Shown: positions 7,690-16,827, counted from the first letter of the stretch. The stretch is DNA of 64,000 bases from Acidobacteria bacterium UBA2161 (GCA_002328835.1 DCWN01000042.1:6129-70128), one strand, 5' to 3'. The notes: generated from the letters alone by a model not told the origin. Numbers and translations: made by a program.

Positions 7690-8634
7690 ATGATCCAGGA
7701 AGACCTCGGAGCCTTCGGGATCGCAGGCGACAGCTCGGTCATTCGGGATCTACGACAAACGATTCGAGACGCGGCGACCTCACCGTACCCGGTCCTCGTG
7801 GAGGGTGAGAGCGGCAGCGGAAAGGAATTGGTCGCGAGTGCCGTGCATCGCTTGAGTCCTCGAGCCGCGCGTCCGCTCTGCCCGCTCAACTGCGCCGCCG
7901 TGACGGATGAACTGTTCGAAGCGGAGCTGTTTGGGTTCGCCCGGGGGGCCTTTACGGGTGCGGTGCGCGAACGTCGCGGCTTGTTCGAGGAGGCTGACTC
8001 GGGGGCCGTGTTCCTCGATGAGGTGGCGGAGTTGTCAGCCCGGGCGCAGGCGAAGCTTCTCAGGACGCTGCAGGAGGGCGAGATTCGACGCCTGGGTGAG
8101 AACAGGCCCCGCCGGGTCGACGTGCGGGTGATCGCCGCCACGAATCGGCCGCTCGCGGCCGAGGTCGACGCCGGCCGATTCCGGCGCGACCTCTGGTACC
8201 GGCTCGACGTCGTGCGTATCGCGGTGCCCGCGCTGCGGGACCAGCCGGGGGACGTGCGGCTCCTGGCGAGACGATTCTGGGGCGAGGCCGCTCGGGCCGT
8301 CGGAAACTGCGCCGTACTCGACTCAGAGGCGATCGACGTGCTGACAGGTTACTCGTGGCCTGGGAACGTCCGTGAATTGCAGAACGTGATGACCGCGCTG
8401 GCGGTCACTGGACCGCGCCGTGGCCGGGTTCGAGCGTGCAACCTCCCGCGGGTCATCGCTGACGGCCGTGGGCGAGTCGCGCTCACCCTGCACGAGGCGC
8501 GGCGAACGTTCGAGCGCCGCCATGTCCGTGAAGCGCTCGCGCAAGTGGGCGGCCACCGGGGCAAGGCGGCTCGCGCGCTCGGCGTCAGCCGCCAGGGGCT
8601 GGCCAAACTCATCAAGCGGCTGGAGGTTGCGTGA
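7690..8634 (+). CDS. Sigma-54-dependent transcriptional activator (AAA+ and Fis-type HTH, no receiver)
   Basis: 314 residues from ATG 7690 (or 324 from GTG 7660). The AAA+ domain starts almost at once: Walker A GESGSGKE at 39-46, the sigma-54-contacting loop GAFTGA intact at 86-91, and Walker B GAVFLDE at 105-111. A Fis-type helix-turn-helix ends the protein (GHRGKAARALGVSRQGLAKL). There is no N-terminal receiver, GAF or PAS domain, so it resembles PspF-type activators that act constitutively or are controlled by a partner protein. It is divergent from aroC and convergent with spmAB. Its target is unknown. Confidence 0.88.
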   Translation: MIQEDLGAFGIAGDSSVIRDLRQTIRDAATSPYPVLVEGESGSGKELVASAVHRLSPRAARPLCPLNCAAVTDELFEAELFGFARGAFTGAVRERRGLFEEADSGAVFLDEVAELSARAQAKLLRTLQEGEIRRLGENRPRRVDVRVIAATNRPLAAEVDAGRFRRDLWYRLDVVRIAVPALRDQPGDVRLLARRFWGEAARAVGNCAVLDSEAIDVLTGYSWPGNVRELQNVMTALAVTGPRRGRVRACNLPRVIADGRGRVALTLHEARRTFERRHVREALAQVGGHRGKAARALGVSRQGLAKLIKRLEVA

Positions 8635-8643
8635 AGGCCGACC

Positions 8644-9930
8644 TCACCCGAACATCGCGTTGACGATCGCGACGGCGGCGAGCACGCCTGCCAGGTCGGC
8701 AAGCAGACAGGCCGGCAAGGCGTGGCGGGTACGGACGATGCCGACGGCACCGAAATAGACCGCGAGGGTGTAGAAGGTCGTCTCGGTGCTGCCCTGGAAG
8801 GTGCTGACCATGTAGCCGATGAGCGAGTCCGGGCCATGGGCGGTCATCGCCTCGGCCATGACCCCGAAGGCCCCCGAGCCCGTGAGTGGCCGGAGGACGG
8901 CCATCGGGAGCGCCTCCGCGGGCATGCCGATGAGGCTGGTCACCGGACCAACCACGGTCACCATGAGCTCGATGCCGCCCGATGCGCGGAGCATGCCGAC
9001 GGCGACCAGGATCGCGACGAGGAACGGGATGATCCGCAGCGCGACGTCGAAGCCTTGCTTGGCGCCCGCGACGAGCGACTCGTAGACCGGGACACCGCGC
9101 TGCCATCCGTACAGGGTCAGCGCGGCCACCAGTGCGGGCAGCATCCAGAACGACGACACGCTACGCACGAGGCTCGTCGTCTCGTCGCTCACCCCGGACG
9201 CGGCCAGGAACCGAACGAGCAACGCCACGAAGACCAGCCAGAACAGCCAGACCGCCCACCGTCGGCGCGAGTGGCCATCTGCCGAGTCGGGCGTCAGCGT
9301 CTCCGAGGCCGTGGTCGTGGCGACAGCGACGACGGGCGGCTCGGTCGCACGATAGCGCGGCAGCCGCGAGAGCAAGATCGCCGCCAGGATACCCACGACG
9401 GTGGCCGAGCCGCTGGCGACCCACGTGGGAAAGAAGATTCCGGCAGCATCCTGCGAGCCGAGTGACGCGCGCAACCCGACCACGCCTGAGGGCAGGATCG
9501 CCAGGCCCGCGGTGTTGATCGCGAGGAAGAGGACCATGGCGTTGCTGGCCGTGCCCTTGTTTCCGTTGAGCGAGTTCAACTCCTCCATGGCGCGGATGCC
9601 GAACGGCGTCGCCGCGTTCCCCAGGCCGAGCATGTTGCTCGAGATGTTCAGGATCATCGCGCTCATCGCCGGATGATCGACCGGCACCTCCGGGAAGAGG
9701 CGCTGCAGCAGCGGGCCGATGGCGCGGGCGATGCGGCGGGCGAGTCCGCCGTCCTCCGCCACGCGCATCAGGCCCAGAAAGAACGCCATGACGCCGACCA
9801 GGCCGATGGCGAGCGTGACGGCGTCCCGAGCAGAGTCGATGATGGCCTGCGTCAGCACCTCCATCCGCCCGGTGTACCCAGCGAGCAGGATCGAGGTAAT
9901 GACGGCAAAAACGAAGAGGCCGTTGAGCAT
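8644..9930 (-). CDS. SpmA-SpmB fusion, nucleoside-recognition (Gate) domain membrane protein
   Basis: 428 residues with about ten hydrophobic segments. The N-terminal half (about 1-215) resembles spore maturation protein A, including LNISSNMLGLGNAATPFGI. After a hydrophilic linker (about 200-240) the C-terminal half resembles SpmB, including RPLTGSGAFGVMAEAM and FQGSTETTFYTLAVYFGAVG. In Bacillus these are two separate genes needed for spore core dehydration, but fused forms occur in many non-sporulating Gram-negatives, where the function is unknown. The gene follows the TPR gene by six bases and is probably cotranscribed with it. Confidence 0.85.
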   Translation of the reverse strand: MLNGLFVFAVITSILLAGYTGRMEVLTQAIIDSARDAVTLAIGLVGVMAFFLGLMRVAEDGGLARRIARAIGPLLQRLFPEVPVDHPAMSAMILNISSNMLGLGNAATPFGIRAMEELNSLNGNKGTASNAMVLFLAINTAGLAILPSGVVGLRASLGSQDAAGIFFPTWVASGSATVVGILAAILLSRLPRYRATEPPVVAVATTTASETLTPDSADGHSRRRWAVWLFWLVFVALLVRFLAASGVSDETTSLVRSVSSFWMLPALVAALTLYGWQRGVPVYESLVAGAKQGFDVALRIIPFLVAILVAVGMLRASGGIELMVTVVGPVTSLIGMPAEALPMAVLRPLTGSGAFGVMAEAMTAHGPDSLIGYMVSTFQGSTETTFYTLAVYFGAVGIVRTRHALPACLLADLAGVLAAVAIVNAMFG

Positions 9931-9936
9931 GAACGG

Positions 9937-11208
9937 TCAGGGCGAGGGTGGCCGGCCAGCGGTCGGCGGCGCGATCTCATCCGCCAGGCGCAGCCAGCGC
10001 GCTTCGGCGGTGTCGTCGGCCAACTGGCCGGACAGTTCGCCCAGTCGGCGGGCCGCCGCGGCTCGGGCCATTGGCGTCATGGCATGCTGAGCCAGGGCGT
10101 CGTACGAGCTCAGCGCATCGCGAGCGGCACGGAGCTGGCCGGCCTGCAGCGCGAGGGCGGCCAGATGGCGGTAGGCGTCGGGGTCGATCGGAAAGCGCTG
10201 GCTGGCCGTCTGAAAGGCATCAAGCGCGCTGTCGAGATCATCGGCCAGCAGCAGCGCTCGCCCGCGGAGGACGTAGGCGGCACTGGTGTTCACGCCCTGG
10301 ACGATTGATTCGTCGAGCGCTTCGAGGGCCTTCCCGAGAGCCGACGGGTCGGCGCGCTGGTCGGCCACATCGAGCCAGATTCTACCGAGGGCGACGTAGA
10401 AGTGGGGTTGATCGGGGTATCGCTCGGCAGCCCGGCCCAACGCCAGGACTGCCAGGTCCGAACGACCGGCATCCGCGTGCGCCAGACCTAGCGCGACCTG
10501 GTGCTGTGGGCGATCGAGATTGAGGGCCGCGAGGGCCTCGAGTTGATCGATCCGCTCCTCGTGGAGTCCGAGTGTCGAGAGCAGGTCCGCCAGCTCGAGT
10601 CGGCCCTCCGTCTCGGCCGGGGCCAGTCGAACGGCGACACGAAGCGCCGCGACGGCCGCATCGAGTTGATCTTGAGCGCGCAACGACAGGCCGAGGAGGT
10701 AGTGCGCCTCGGCGAGACGCGGGTCCAGGGCGACGGCGTCGCGGAGGGCGGAGACGGCCGTGGCGGCGTTGCCGTTGCGGTACCGACTGAGGCCCAGCTT
10801 GTACAGGATGCGCGGTGCTTCCGCGTCGAGGCGCAGGTAGTCGAGGAATCGGGCTTCGGCGTTCGCGTACTGGCCGAGCCCGGCGTTGACGTCGCCGAGT
10901 TGTTCGAGCGGACGAGTGGCCGTGGCGTCGAGCCGGGCGGCCGAACGCAGGTCGCGCAGCGCGGCGGCCAATTCACCGCGCCGGCGGTAGGTCTCGCCGC
11001 GCTTCAGGTGGGCCAGCATCGCGTCCGGTTTCCGCGCCACGGCACCGCTGAACGCTTCGATGGCCAGGAAGGTGTCTCCGGTGGCGACGGCCGCGTCGCC
11101 GTTGGCGATGAGGCGCCGATACTCGCGATCGTCACGGACGGCGGTGTACGCGAGGACGCCCGCGATACCGGCTGCCAGCAGGATGCCGGCCATGACCACA
11201 CGGTTCAC
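9937..11208 (-). CDS. Membrane-anchored TPR-repeat protein
   Basis: 423 residues: one N-terminal membrane segment (about residues 4-23) and then a long array of tetratricopeptide repeats in the 34-residue pattern (for example ALRDAVALDPRLAEAHYLLG and LGRAAERYPDQPHFYVALGR), ending in a Pro-rich tail. TPR arrays are protein-protein interaction scaffolds; the orientation suggests they face the periplasm. It starts with GTG 11208. A -10-like TACCAT lies exactly six bases upstream and there is no Shine-Dalgarno, suggesting leaderless translation. It precedes the spmAB fusion by six bases. Function unknown. Confidence 0.8.
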   Translation of the reverse strand: MNRVVMAGILLAAGIAGVLAYTAVRDDREYRRLIANGDAAVATGDTFLAIEAFSGAVARKPDAMLAHLKRGETYRRRGELAAALRDLRSAARLDATATRPLEQLGDVNAGLGQYANAEARFLDYLRLDAEAPRILYKLGLSRYRNGNAATAVSALRDAVALDPRLAEAHYLLGLSLRAQDQLDAAVAALRVAVRLAPAETEGRLELADLLSTLGLHEERIDQLEALAALNLDRPQHQVALGLAHADAGRSDLAVLALGRAAERYPDQPHFYVALGRIWLDVADQRADPSALGKALEALDESIVQGVNTSAAYVLRGRALLLADDLDSALDAFQTASQRFPIDPDAYRHLAALALQAGQLRAARDALSSYDALAQHAMTPMARAAAARRLGELSGQLADDTAEARWLRLADEIAPPTAGRPPSP

Positions 11209-11214
11209 GCCGCT

Positions 11215-11220
11215 ATGGTA
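11215..11220 (-). promoter_or_regulatory. Candidate -10 of a leaderless promoter for the TPR-spmAB pair
   Basis: TACCAT on the minus strand, followed by six bases (agcggc) and the GTG start. This is the same spacing seen at pepA, amrS, the GT39 gene and the sulfite-oxidase-like gene. Only four of six bases match TATAAT, so this member of the set is weak by itself. Confidence 0.35.
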
Positions 11221-11229
11221 GCAAGAACC

Positions 11230-11257
11230 GGAACCTTTTCGGGTTCGGCTGGTCTAA
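11230..11257 (+). promoter_or_regulatory. Candidate autoregulated ECF (sigma-E-type) promoter
   Basis: GGAACCT at 11230-11236, then exactly 16 bases, then TCTAA at 11253-11257. This closely matches the promoter class used by RpoE-type ECF sigma factors (GGAACTT, 16-base spacer, TCTGA/TCTAA). It sits about 70 bases upstream of the ECF sigma gene, as expected for positive autoregulation of a sigma/anti-sigma operon. Confidence 0.6.
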
Positions 11258-11327
11258 CGGTACAGGGTCGAACGAACGCTCCCGGAAACCGGGTAGATTC
11301 GAGGCGCGAGTGGTAAGATCCAGTTCG

Positions 11328-11951
11328 ATGGGGGTGAGATCGGCGCGCGCGGCGGAGTGGACCGAGGTCGGTGAGGGCGAGGCGGCCTTGATCCAGCGAT
11401 GCGCTCAGGGCGACGAGGACGCGTGCTCGGAGCTCGTCGAACAGCAGCAGCGGATGGTGTACGGCCTGGCGTACCACCTCCTGGGCGACCATCACGAGGC
11501 GCTGGACCTCTCACAGGAAGTCTTCCTCCGCGTCTTTCGCACCATTCACGGGTTCCGCGGCCAGTCAGCGCTGCGGACTTGGATCTACCGGATCGTCGTC
11601 AACCAGGCGCGGAACAGGCAGCGCTGGTGGCGGCGTCGACGTCGTGACGCCCAGGTGTCACTCGACGACCACATTCGAGCCAACGGCGAGTTGCGGACGA
11701 GCGCGAGCGAAGCCTCGCCCGACGGGGTGCTGCGACAGCGCGAGCTCGCCGAACGGCTCTGGACGGCCCTCGCGCGCCTGCCGTTCGAGCAGCGTTCGGC
11801 GATCGTGCTTCGCGAGGTCGACGGCCTGAGCTACGAGGAGATCGGCTTCTCACTCGGCGTGGCCGTCGGCACCGTGAAATCTCGGCTCGCACGCGCGCGC
11901 GGCACGCTGCGGGGTGAACTCAAGGAAGTGAGGGATGCATGGCGCGGATGA
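11328..11951 (+). CDS. RNA polymerase ECF sigma factor (RpoE-like)
   Basis: About 207 residues from ATG 11328; GTG 11310 would add six. Sigma-70 region 2 carries the -10 recognition segment ALDLSQEVFLRVFR and FRGQSALRTWIYRIVVNQAR; region 4 has LPFEQRSAIVLREVDGLSYE and SLGVAVGTVKSRLARAR. An Arg-rich linker (RWWRRRRRD) separates them. Region 3 is absent, as in ECF sigmas. The gene overlaps its anti-sigma gene by 13 bases and is preceded by a GGAACCT-N16-TCTAA promoter it probably recognises itself. A role in envelope stress is likely by analogy; the stimulus is unknown. Confidence 0.92.
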   Translation: MGVRSARAAEWTEVGEGEAALIQRCAQGDEDACSELVEQQQRMVYGLAYHLLGDHHEALDLSQEVFLRVFRTIHGFRGQSALRTWIYRIVVNQARNRQRWWRRRRRDAQVSLDDHIRANGELRTSASEASPDGVLRQRELAERLWTALARLPFEQRSAIVLREVDGLSYEEIGFSLGVAVGTVKSRLARARGTLRGELKEVRDAWRG

Positions 11952-12736
11952 CCTGCCGGCGGGTGCGCCGCATGTTGGGGGACTTCCACGACGGGGAACT
12001 GTCGGTAGGGCGGCAGATCGCGGTCGAGGCGCACCTGCACCACTGCCCGTCGTGCCAACGTGCGCTGACCGGCGTCGCGGCGATCGGACAGAGCGTTCGG
12101 GATGGCTCGATCGGTCGCGATGTGACGCCCGAAGAACTCGCGGGTTTGGCGGGCGCGGTCGTCAGCCGGTTCAAGGCCGAAGAAGCGCAGACCCTCGGAA
12201 GCCGGATGAACCGGATGTTCGATGACATGCACCTGGTCTGGGCGGGCCTGGCTGGCACGGTCGCGCTGTTGTGCTGCGTGGCGGCGATCTTCGGGCTGCT
12301 GTCGCTGTCGGCCTCGGGTCGGGACGATTCGCTCTCGGGCGTGATGCGGGCGATGGCCGTGGCCGTCGAGCCCCCGGCCGCGCGACCGTTCGATTGGCGA
12401 GTACGGTCAGCGCGGGTGAGTCCCGATGACGCGTTGCTCATGGTCCTGGGCCAGACGAGCACGTCTGGGCGCGAGTTTGCGGTCACTCTGTCGGGCGTTG
12501 TGACGCGTGAAGGCCGGATCGCCGATCTCGAGGTGCTGCTGTCGGACGATCGCGACCTCGATGTGCTGTTACAGGTGCTGAGTGCCGCGCCGGCGGCCCA
12601 CTTCGAACCGGCCCGCGTGGCGGGAGCGCCGTTCTCCTCAAGCGTCATCTGGCTGCTGACCCACACGACGGTGCGAGCGCCGGGCCGCGTCGGCCCCGAG
12701 GCCGCCCTCCGGCTGCCACGACCCCACCAAACCTGA
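11939..12736 (+). CDS. Zinc-binding transmembrane anti-sigma factor
   Basis: 265 residues. The N-terminal ZAS domain has the His-x3-Cys-x2-Cys motif (His32, Cys36, Cys39 in AHLHHCPSCQ) plus the upstream LGDFHDGELSVGRQIAVEAH helix. One membrane helix spans about 99-124. The extracytoplasmic part (about 125-265) contains a segment that resembles a small folded domain (GREFAVTLSGVVTREGRIAD). ZAS proteins hold their cognate ECF sigma factor at the membrane until a signal releases it. The start overlaps the sigma gene by 13 bases, so the pair is cotranscribed. Confidence 0.88.
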   Translation: MARMTCRRVRRMLGDFHDGELSVGRQIAVEAHLHHCPSCQRALTGVAAIGQSVRDGSIGRDVTPEELAGLAGAVVSRFKAEEAQTLGSRMNRMFDDMHLVWAGLAGTVALLCCVAAIFGLLSLSASGRDDSLSGVMRAMAVAVEPPAARPFDWRVRSARVSPDDALLMVLGQTSTSGREFAVTLSGVVTREGRIADLEVLLSDDRDLDVLLQVLSAAPAAHFEPARVAGAPFSSSVIWLLTHTTVRAPGRVGPEAALRLPRPHQT

Positions 12737-12787
12737 AGAGATTCGCGGACACGACAGAAACCGGCCACACCGGCCCGACCCGGCGGG

Positions 12788-14998
12788 TCAGGGCGTGGTC
12801 GCGGTCGCGGTGTTGTTCATCGCGTCGGTGGCGCGAAGGATGGTCTGCGCGGGTTGAGCGCGCGGCGCCGTGATGGCGTAGCGTTCTGAGCGTGAGTCCG
12901 CAATGCCATCGAGCGGATAGACCGATTGCCATCGGCTGCCGTCCAACGAGAACTCCACGCGTTCGATCATCGACTGCGCGTCCTGGACCGTGAAGGTCAG
13001 GCGGTCGTCGCCGACCCGCTCCGGATCAACGGCAATCCGCGGCGGCGTGTTGTCAATGTCGAATACCCGACTGGCGCGACTGCCCGTGAGCGCCGTCTGG
13101 GGCGAGTTCGACGGGGCATCGGCGGCTTCGATTCGAACGAGATAGCTTCCGTCCGGCACCGACGCTGTATCCCAGACGAAGATCGGCTCGACAAGCCCCT
13201 CGATCAGCGGCGTCCAGGCGGGGCTCCCCTCCGTGCGATACAGCACCGCGTAGGTGAGTCGCTCGTCGTCTGCGTCGCTGGCCGACCAGGCGAAGCTCTG
13301 GAGTCCCTTGCGATACGCGCGGCGGCCGAGCGTCGGCTGCCCCGACGGAGCAGTGGCGGCTGCTTCCAGCCGCGTGGTCGGCGCGCCGTCGACGGCGAGG
13401 GGATCGAAGCCGGCGAAGTCGGTTTCGGAGCCCGAGAAACTCCTCTGAAAGACGGTGCCTGCGGGGTGGACCGTGATCGATGCGATCGTTGGGCGGAGGT
13501 TTCGGGGCAGGTACGCCGCGGTCACGGACGTCAACGCCGGCGAGCCCTCTCCGAGCGTGAAGATCGCTCGCCACTGCAGGTAGCGGGCCTTCGGACTCGC
13601 AATCGGCGTGCCGGCGCTCAGGCCGTACGGTTCGGACCAGGTGCTCCACGTCTCGTCGGGTGTCTCGGTGTTCCCGGAGCGCGTGGAGAATTCGATACCG
13701 CTTCCCGACGGTTCAACGGAGCGCCAGCGGAGCGTTCCCCAACTCGCGATGGTCGTGGCATCGCGCACATCGGAGAGGTAGGTGCCCCGGGGAGCGATGG
13801 CGTCGGAGAGGGCAAACAGCTTCGCGGGATTCGCCGTGGCGAAGTGCAACCGGCCGCCCGGGCCGTAGGCCATCGTCGTGACCTGGCCGGCGGCGACACG
13901 CGTCAGCAGCGTCGCCGTTGCGGGGTCGCCCGTGAGCCTGTAGATCCGACCATCGGGCCCGGTGCCGACGAGGACGCCGCGGTCGTCGTCCATGCGGACG
14001 ACGTAGGGCGCGTCGGTCGAAGATTCCCAGATGACGTCCCACACGCCGTCCGAACGTACTCGAAGGACGGCACCCGCGGAGCCGGAGGACCCGCCGTTGC
14101 CCGGTGAGCCACCGAGCGGCGTTCCGACCTGCACGTCGGCGACCGACACGGTGACCTGGGTCGTGACGGTGGCGGTCGGAGAAGGCGTCGGCGTCGCGGC
14201 AGTCGGCAGCGGCACGGGGCCGTTGCCGGCGCCGCGAATGGCCGCGATGTAGATGGTGCCATCGTCGAGGGCGTGCAAGCTTCGGAGCTCGCCGTACTCC
14301 GAGTCGAGGACGATGAAGCCTCTGCCGTCAGCATCGACCCGGAACAGCCGGCCTGGCGAGTCGGTGCTTGCGAGGAGCTGTTCGTCGGAGTCGAAGGCGA
14401 GCGACAGTACGTTCGTCGCATTCGTCTCATAGAACGGGGCGGCGGTTCCGTCGGAGGCGACCCGGTAGATCGTGCCACGTGTTCCGGTTGCGACATACAG
14501 GGCGTCATCCGGGCCGACAACGAGGGCCCAGATGTACGCCTCCTCGGGCTCGAACAGCGTCGTCGCCTCGCCATCGGGTGCGACGGCGTAGACCTTGCCG
14601 TCGGGGCTCGTGCCGACGTAGAGGCCACCGCCGGGCCGTCGCGCCATGGCGTGCACCTCGGTTTCGACCGCGTCGAAGAAGACCCGAGACCCGCCGTCGG
14701 CCGCGACATGGTACACACGGCCCTCATCGCCCGTTGCCAGCCAGAAGCCGCCACGCTCGTCGGGCACTGCGCTCCAGATGAAGGGTGCGTTTGATTCGTG
14801 CAGCAGTTCGGCGCTGGGGGCCAGCGCCAGCCGGCCGGTCTCGTCGACCGACAGATGCTCGAACTCACCACGCAGCAACTCGGCCTGTGTCGAGACGTGC
14901 CAGAAGGTCGGCGACGCGGCGTGGAGTAACGGGACCGTCGCGAGGAGCAGCGTCAGGCTGGCCCCCAGGGCGCGCGACGGCGTCGCGGGCATCTTCAT
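12788..14998 (-). CDS. Secreted beta-propeller-like protein
   Basis: 736 residues with an N-terminal signal sequence (hydrophobic residues about 10-27, LLLATVPLLHAAS). Repeating units of about 40 residues with patterns such as GGFWLATGDEGRVYHVAADG, GGLYVGTSPDGKVYAVAPDG and DALYVATGTRGTIYRVASDG indicate a beta-propeller of NHL/two-component-propeller type in the first half. A Thr/Pro/Ser-rich linker is at about 265-285. The C-terminal part contains an Ig/Fn3-like region (WSASDADDERLTYAVLYRTE). Its ATG overlaps the stop of the upstream S55 peptidase gene as ATGA, so it is coexpressed with it. No enzymatic motif seen; function unknown. Confidence 0.75.
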   Translation of the reverse strand: MKMPATPSRALGASLTLLLATVPLLHAASPTFWHVSTQAELLRGEFEHLSVDETGRLALAPSAELLHESNAPFIWSAVPDERGGFWLATGDEGRVYHVAADGGSRVFFDAVETEVHAMARRPGGGLYVGTSPDGKVYAVAPDGEATTLFEPEEAYIWALVVGPDDALYVATGTRGTIYRVASDGTAAPFYETNATNVLSLAFDSDEQLLASTDSPGRLFRVDADGRGFIVLDSEYGELRSLHALDDGTIYIAAIRGAGNGPVPLPTAATPTPSPTATVTTQVTVSVADVQVGTPLGGSPGNGGSSGSAGAVLRVRSDGVWDVIWESSTDAPYVVRMDDDRGVLVGTGPDGRIYRLTGDPATATLLTRVAAGQVTTMAYGPGGRLHFATANPAKLFALSDAIAPRGTYLSDVRDATTIASWGTLRWRSVEPSGSGIEFSTRSGNTETPDETWSTWSEPYGLSAGTPIASPKARYLQWRAIFTLGEGSPALTSVTAAYLPRNLRPTIASITVHPAGTVFQRSFSGSETDFAGFDPLAVDGAPTTRLEAAATAPSGQPTLGRRAYRKGLQSFAWSASDADDERLTYAVLYRTEGSPAWTPLIEGLVEPIFVWDTASVPDGSYLVRIEAADAPSNSPQTALTGSRASRVFDIDNTPPRIAVDPERVGDDRLTFTVQDAQSMIERVEFSLDGSRWQSVYPLDGIADSRSERYAITAPRAQPAQTILRATDAMNNTATATTP

Positions 14999-16827
14999 CG
15001 TGCGTCCAGATCCAGAGTCAGGACGCGCGAGCCGGAGATGGCCTCACTCGTGCTCAGCTCCCAGCCGTCGAGCGTGGCGCGACGGAGCGGTGTGACGGCG
15101 CCCCGACTCCGGTCGGCCTTATAGATGGCCAACGCCGATGGGGGCAGGGCGGTCAGCGGCTCACCGGCAACCAGCGCACCTGAATCGGCGGCGAGCAGGC
15201 GCACGTAGAGCCGATTGTTGCGGCGGGCATCGTTGAGTATCCGGATCAGCTGGTTCAGGTTGCGCGGCTGCACCCGGCCTTGCGTCTCTTGCCGTTCCAG
15301 CTGCGCCAGCTCGGTGCCGCCGGCGACAAACAGCGACACGGTCGAGGGCGCGTTTGCGGGGATGCGGATCGGCAGAGTATGCACCTCTTCCGTGCCGCGG
15401 TGTGACCGCGTGGCGATCTTGAGCGTCGCCTCTCGCCCCGGCCGAACCCTCCGCTCGTCGAGCCAGACCCGTTCGATCTGCGCGCGCTGATCGTCCTCCG
15501 AGGCGGAGATCTCGAGGTGCAGGCTGTCGAGCGTAATCGGGGCGAAGCCGTTCTGAACGAGAAACGTGATCGGCGTCAGAACTGACGTGGCAGCCGCCAG
15601 CGACGGGCCGTTCCCCGCAAAGACGTCGTCGAAGCCGAGAGGGGCATGGTTCTGAAACGTTGCCGTGCCCGACACCGCGAGCGTCGCAGCGCCGGAACCG
15701 CGCTCGTACGCCCGCAGCGTGTTGAGCACCGTGACGAAGGTGAGCAGGGGCGTCAACACCTGGTCGTCGACGATGTGGAACTGCAGCTCACGGATGGTCG
15801 TGTTGCCGGCGCTGGGCCGGAGCGTCACTGTCACGGGAATCTGCCTCGGCGCGGGGCCGAGGGTGCCGGCGATCGCCGTCAGCCGATCCTGCTCGAACGT
15901 GCCGATCGCCTCGCCTACCGTGGCAATCTTGGTGGACGACAGCAGGCTCGGCAGCAGGGCCTGGATGTAGGCCCGGTTCATGACGAACTGGGTCGGGCCG
16001 AGATTCTGAAACGGGTGGCCGAAGGCGTATACCCGGTCGTTCTCGACGAGCGTGACGGTGCCGGTTCCCGCGAGCGACAGGTCGCCGTCAATCAGCGAGA
16101 CGCTGACCGCGTCTCCGCCTTGAAGCGGTTCGGCGGCCCCGGGCGCGGCACCCGCCTGGCCGCCGCCGAGCACGGGCACGAGTCCGGTCCCGTCGAGGGC
16201 GGAGGTCAACAGGTCGGCCACGTCGCGGTCGAATCCGCTCAGGCTCAGGGGCGTGGCGATCGGGCGGAGCATCGTGGCGACGCTCTGCACTTCGCGGAGC
16301 GGCGGGCCGATCCCGGCGACATCCCGGGTATGTTGCGCGAAGGCCGCCGTCGGACGCATCGACGCGCGAAACAGCGCGACCAGACGGTCAGGCGAGAGGG
16401 GAACCTCGACGGGCGGCCGAGCGGCGGCGGGCCGGACGCCGGGCAGGTTGACGGCGTCCAGCATCTCCTCGATCGGCGTGATGCCGGCCAGCGGTTCGGT
16501 CGTGAACGAGCCCATCGCATAGGCGACGGCGCCGACGAGTCGACCATCGACGTACACCGGGCTCCCGCTCATCCCGGCGATGACACCGGTGTCGGCGAGA
16601 GGGCCGCCGTCCAGGCGCGCGAGGATGAGATTCCGCTTCGGGCCGTTGATGTTGTGGAGGATGCCGATGATTTCGACGTCGAACTCCTCGCGCGTCGTGC
16701 CCTCGAACACCGTGACACCGACGCCGTGCATGCCGGGACGCACCTCGGCGAGCGGGAGGACGTCGGCCGCGACGGCAGGCGTCACGAAACCAGCGAGGAT
16801 CAGGCCGGCGACGAGCAGGTTCTTCAT
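14995..16827 (-). CDS. SpoIVB-type S55 serine peptidase, secreted
   Basis: 610 residues from ATG 16827, where a signal peptide begins (MKNLLVAGLILAGFVTPAVA). The S55 domain is at about 21-330: RPGMHGVGVTVFEG (30-43), an FDVEIIGILHN strand, and the nucleophile motif GMSGSPVYVDGRLVGAVAY with the putative catalytic Ser89. In Bacillus SpoIVB is a PDZ serine peptidase that signals across the forespore membrane. Proteins with this domain are common in non-sporulating Acidobacteriota-like genomes and their substrates are unknown. The C-terminal half is an uncharacterised beta-rich region. A possible promoter lies at 16867-16896, back to back with the aromatic operon promoter. Confidence 0.82.
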   Translation of the reverse strand: MKNLLVAGLILAGFVTPAVAADVLPLAEVRPGMHGVGVTVFEGTTREEFDVEIIGILHNINGPKRNLILARLDGGPLADTGVIAGMSGSPVYVDGRLVGAVAYAMGSFTTEPLAGITPIEEMLDAVNLPGVRPAAARPPVEVPLSPDRLVALFRASMRPTAAFAQHTRDVAGIGPPLREVQSVATMLRPIATPLSLSGFDRDVADLLTSALDGTGLVPVLGGGQAGAAPGAAEPLQGGDAVSVSLIDGDLSLAGTGTVTLVENDRVYAFGHPFQNLGPTQFVMNRAYIQALLPSLLSSTKIATVGEAIGTFEQDRLTAIAGTLGPAPRQIPVTVTLRPSAGNTTIRELQFHIVDDQVLTPLLTFVTVLNTLRAYERGSGAATLAVSGTATFQNHAPLGFDDVFAGNGPSLAAATSVLTPITFLVQNGFAPITLDSLHLEISASEDDQRAQIERVWLDERRVRPGREATLKIATRSHRGTEEVHTLPIRIPANAPSTVSLFVAGGTELAQLERQETQGRVQPRNLNQLIRILNDARRNNRLYVRLLAADSGALVAGEPLTALPPSALAIYKADRSRGAVTPLRRATLDGWELSTSEAISGSRVLTLDLDAR

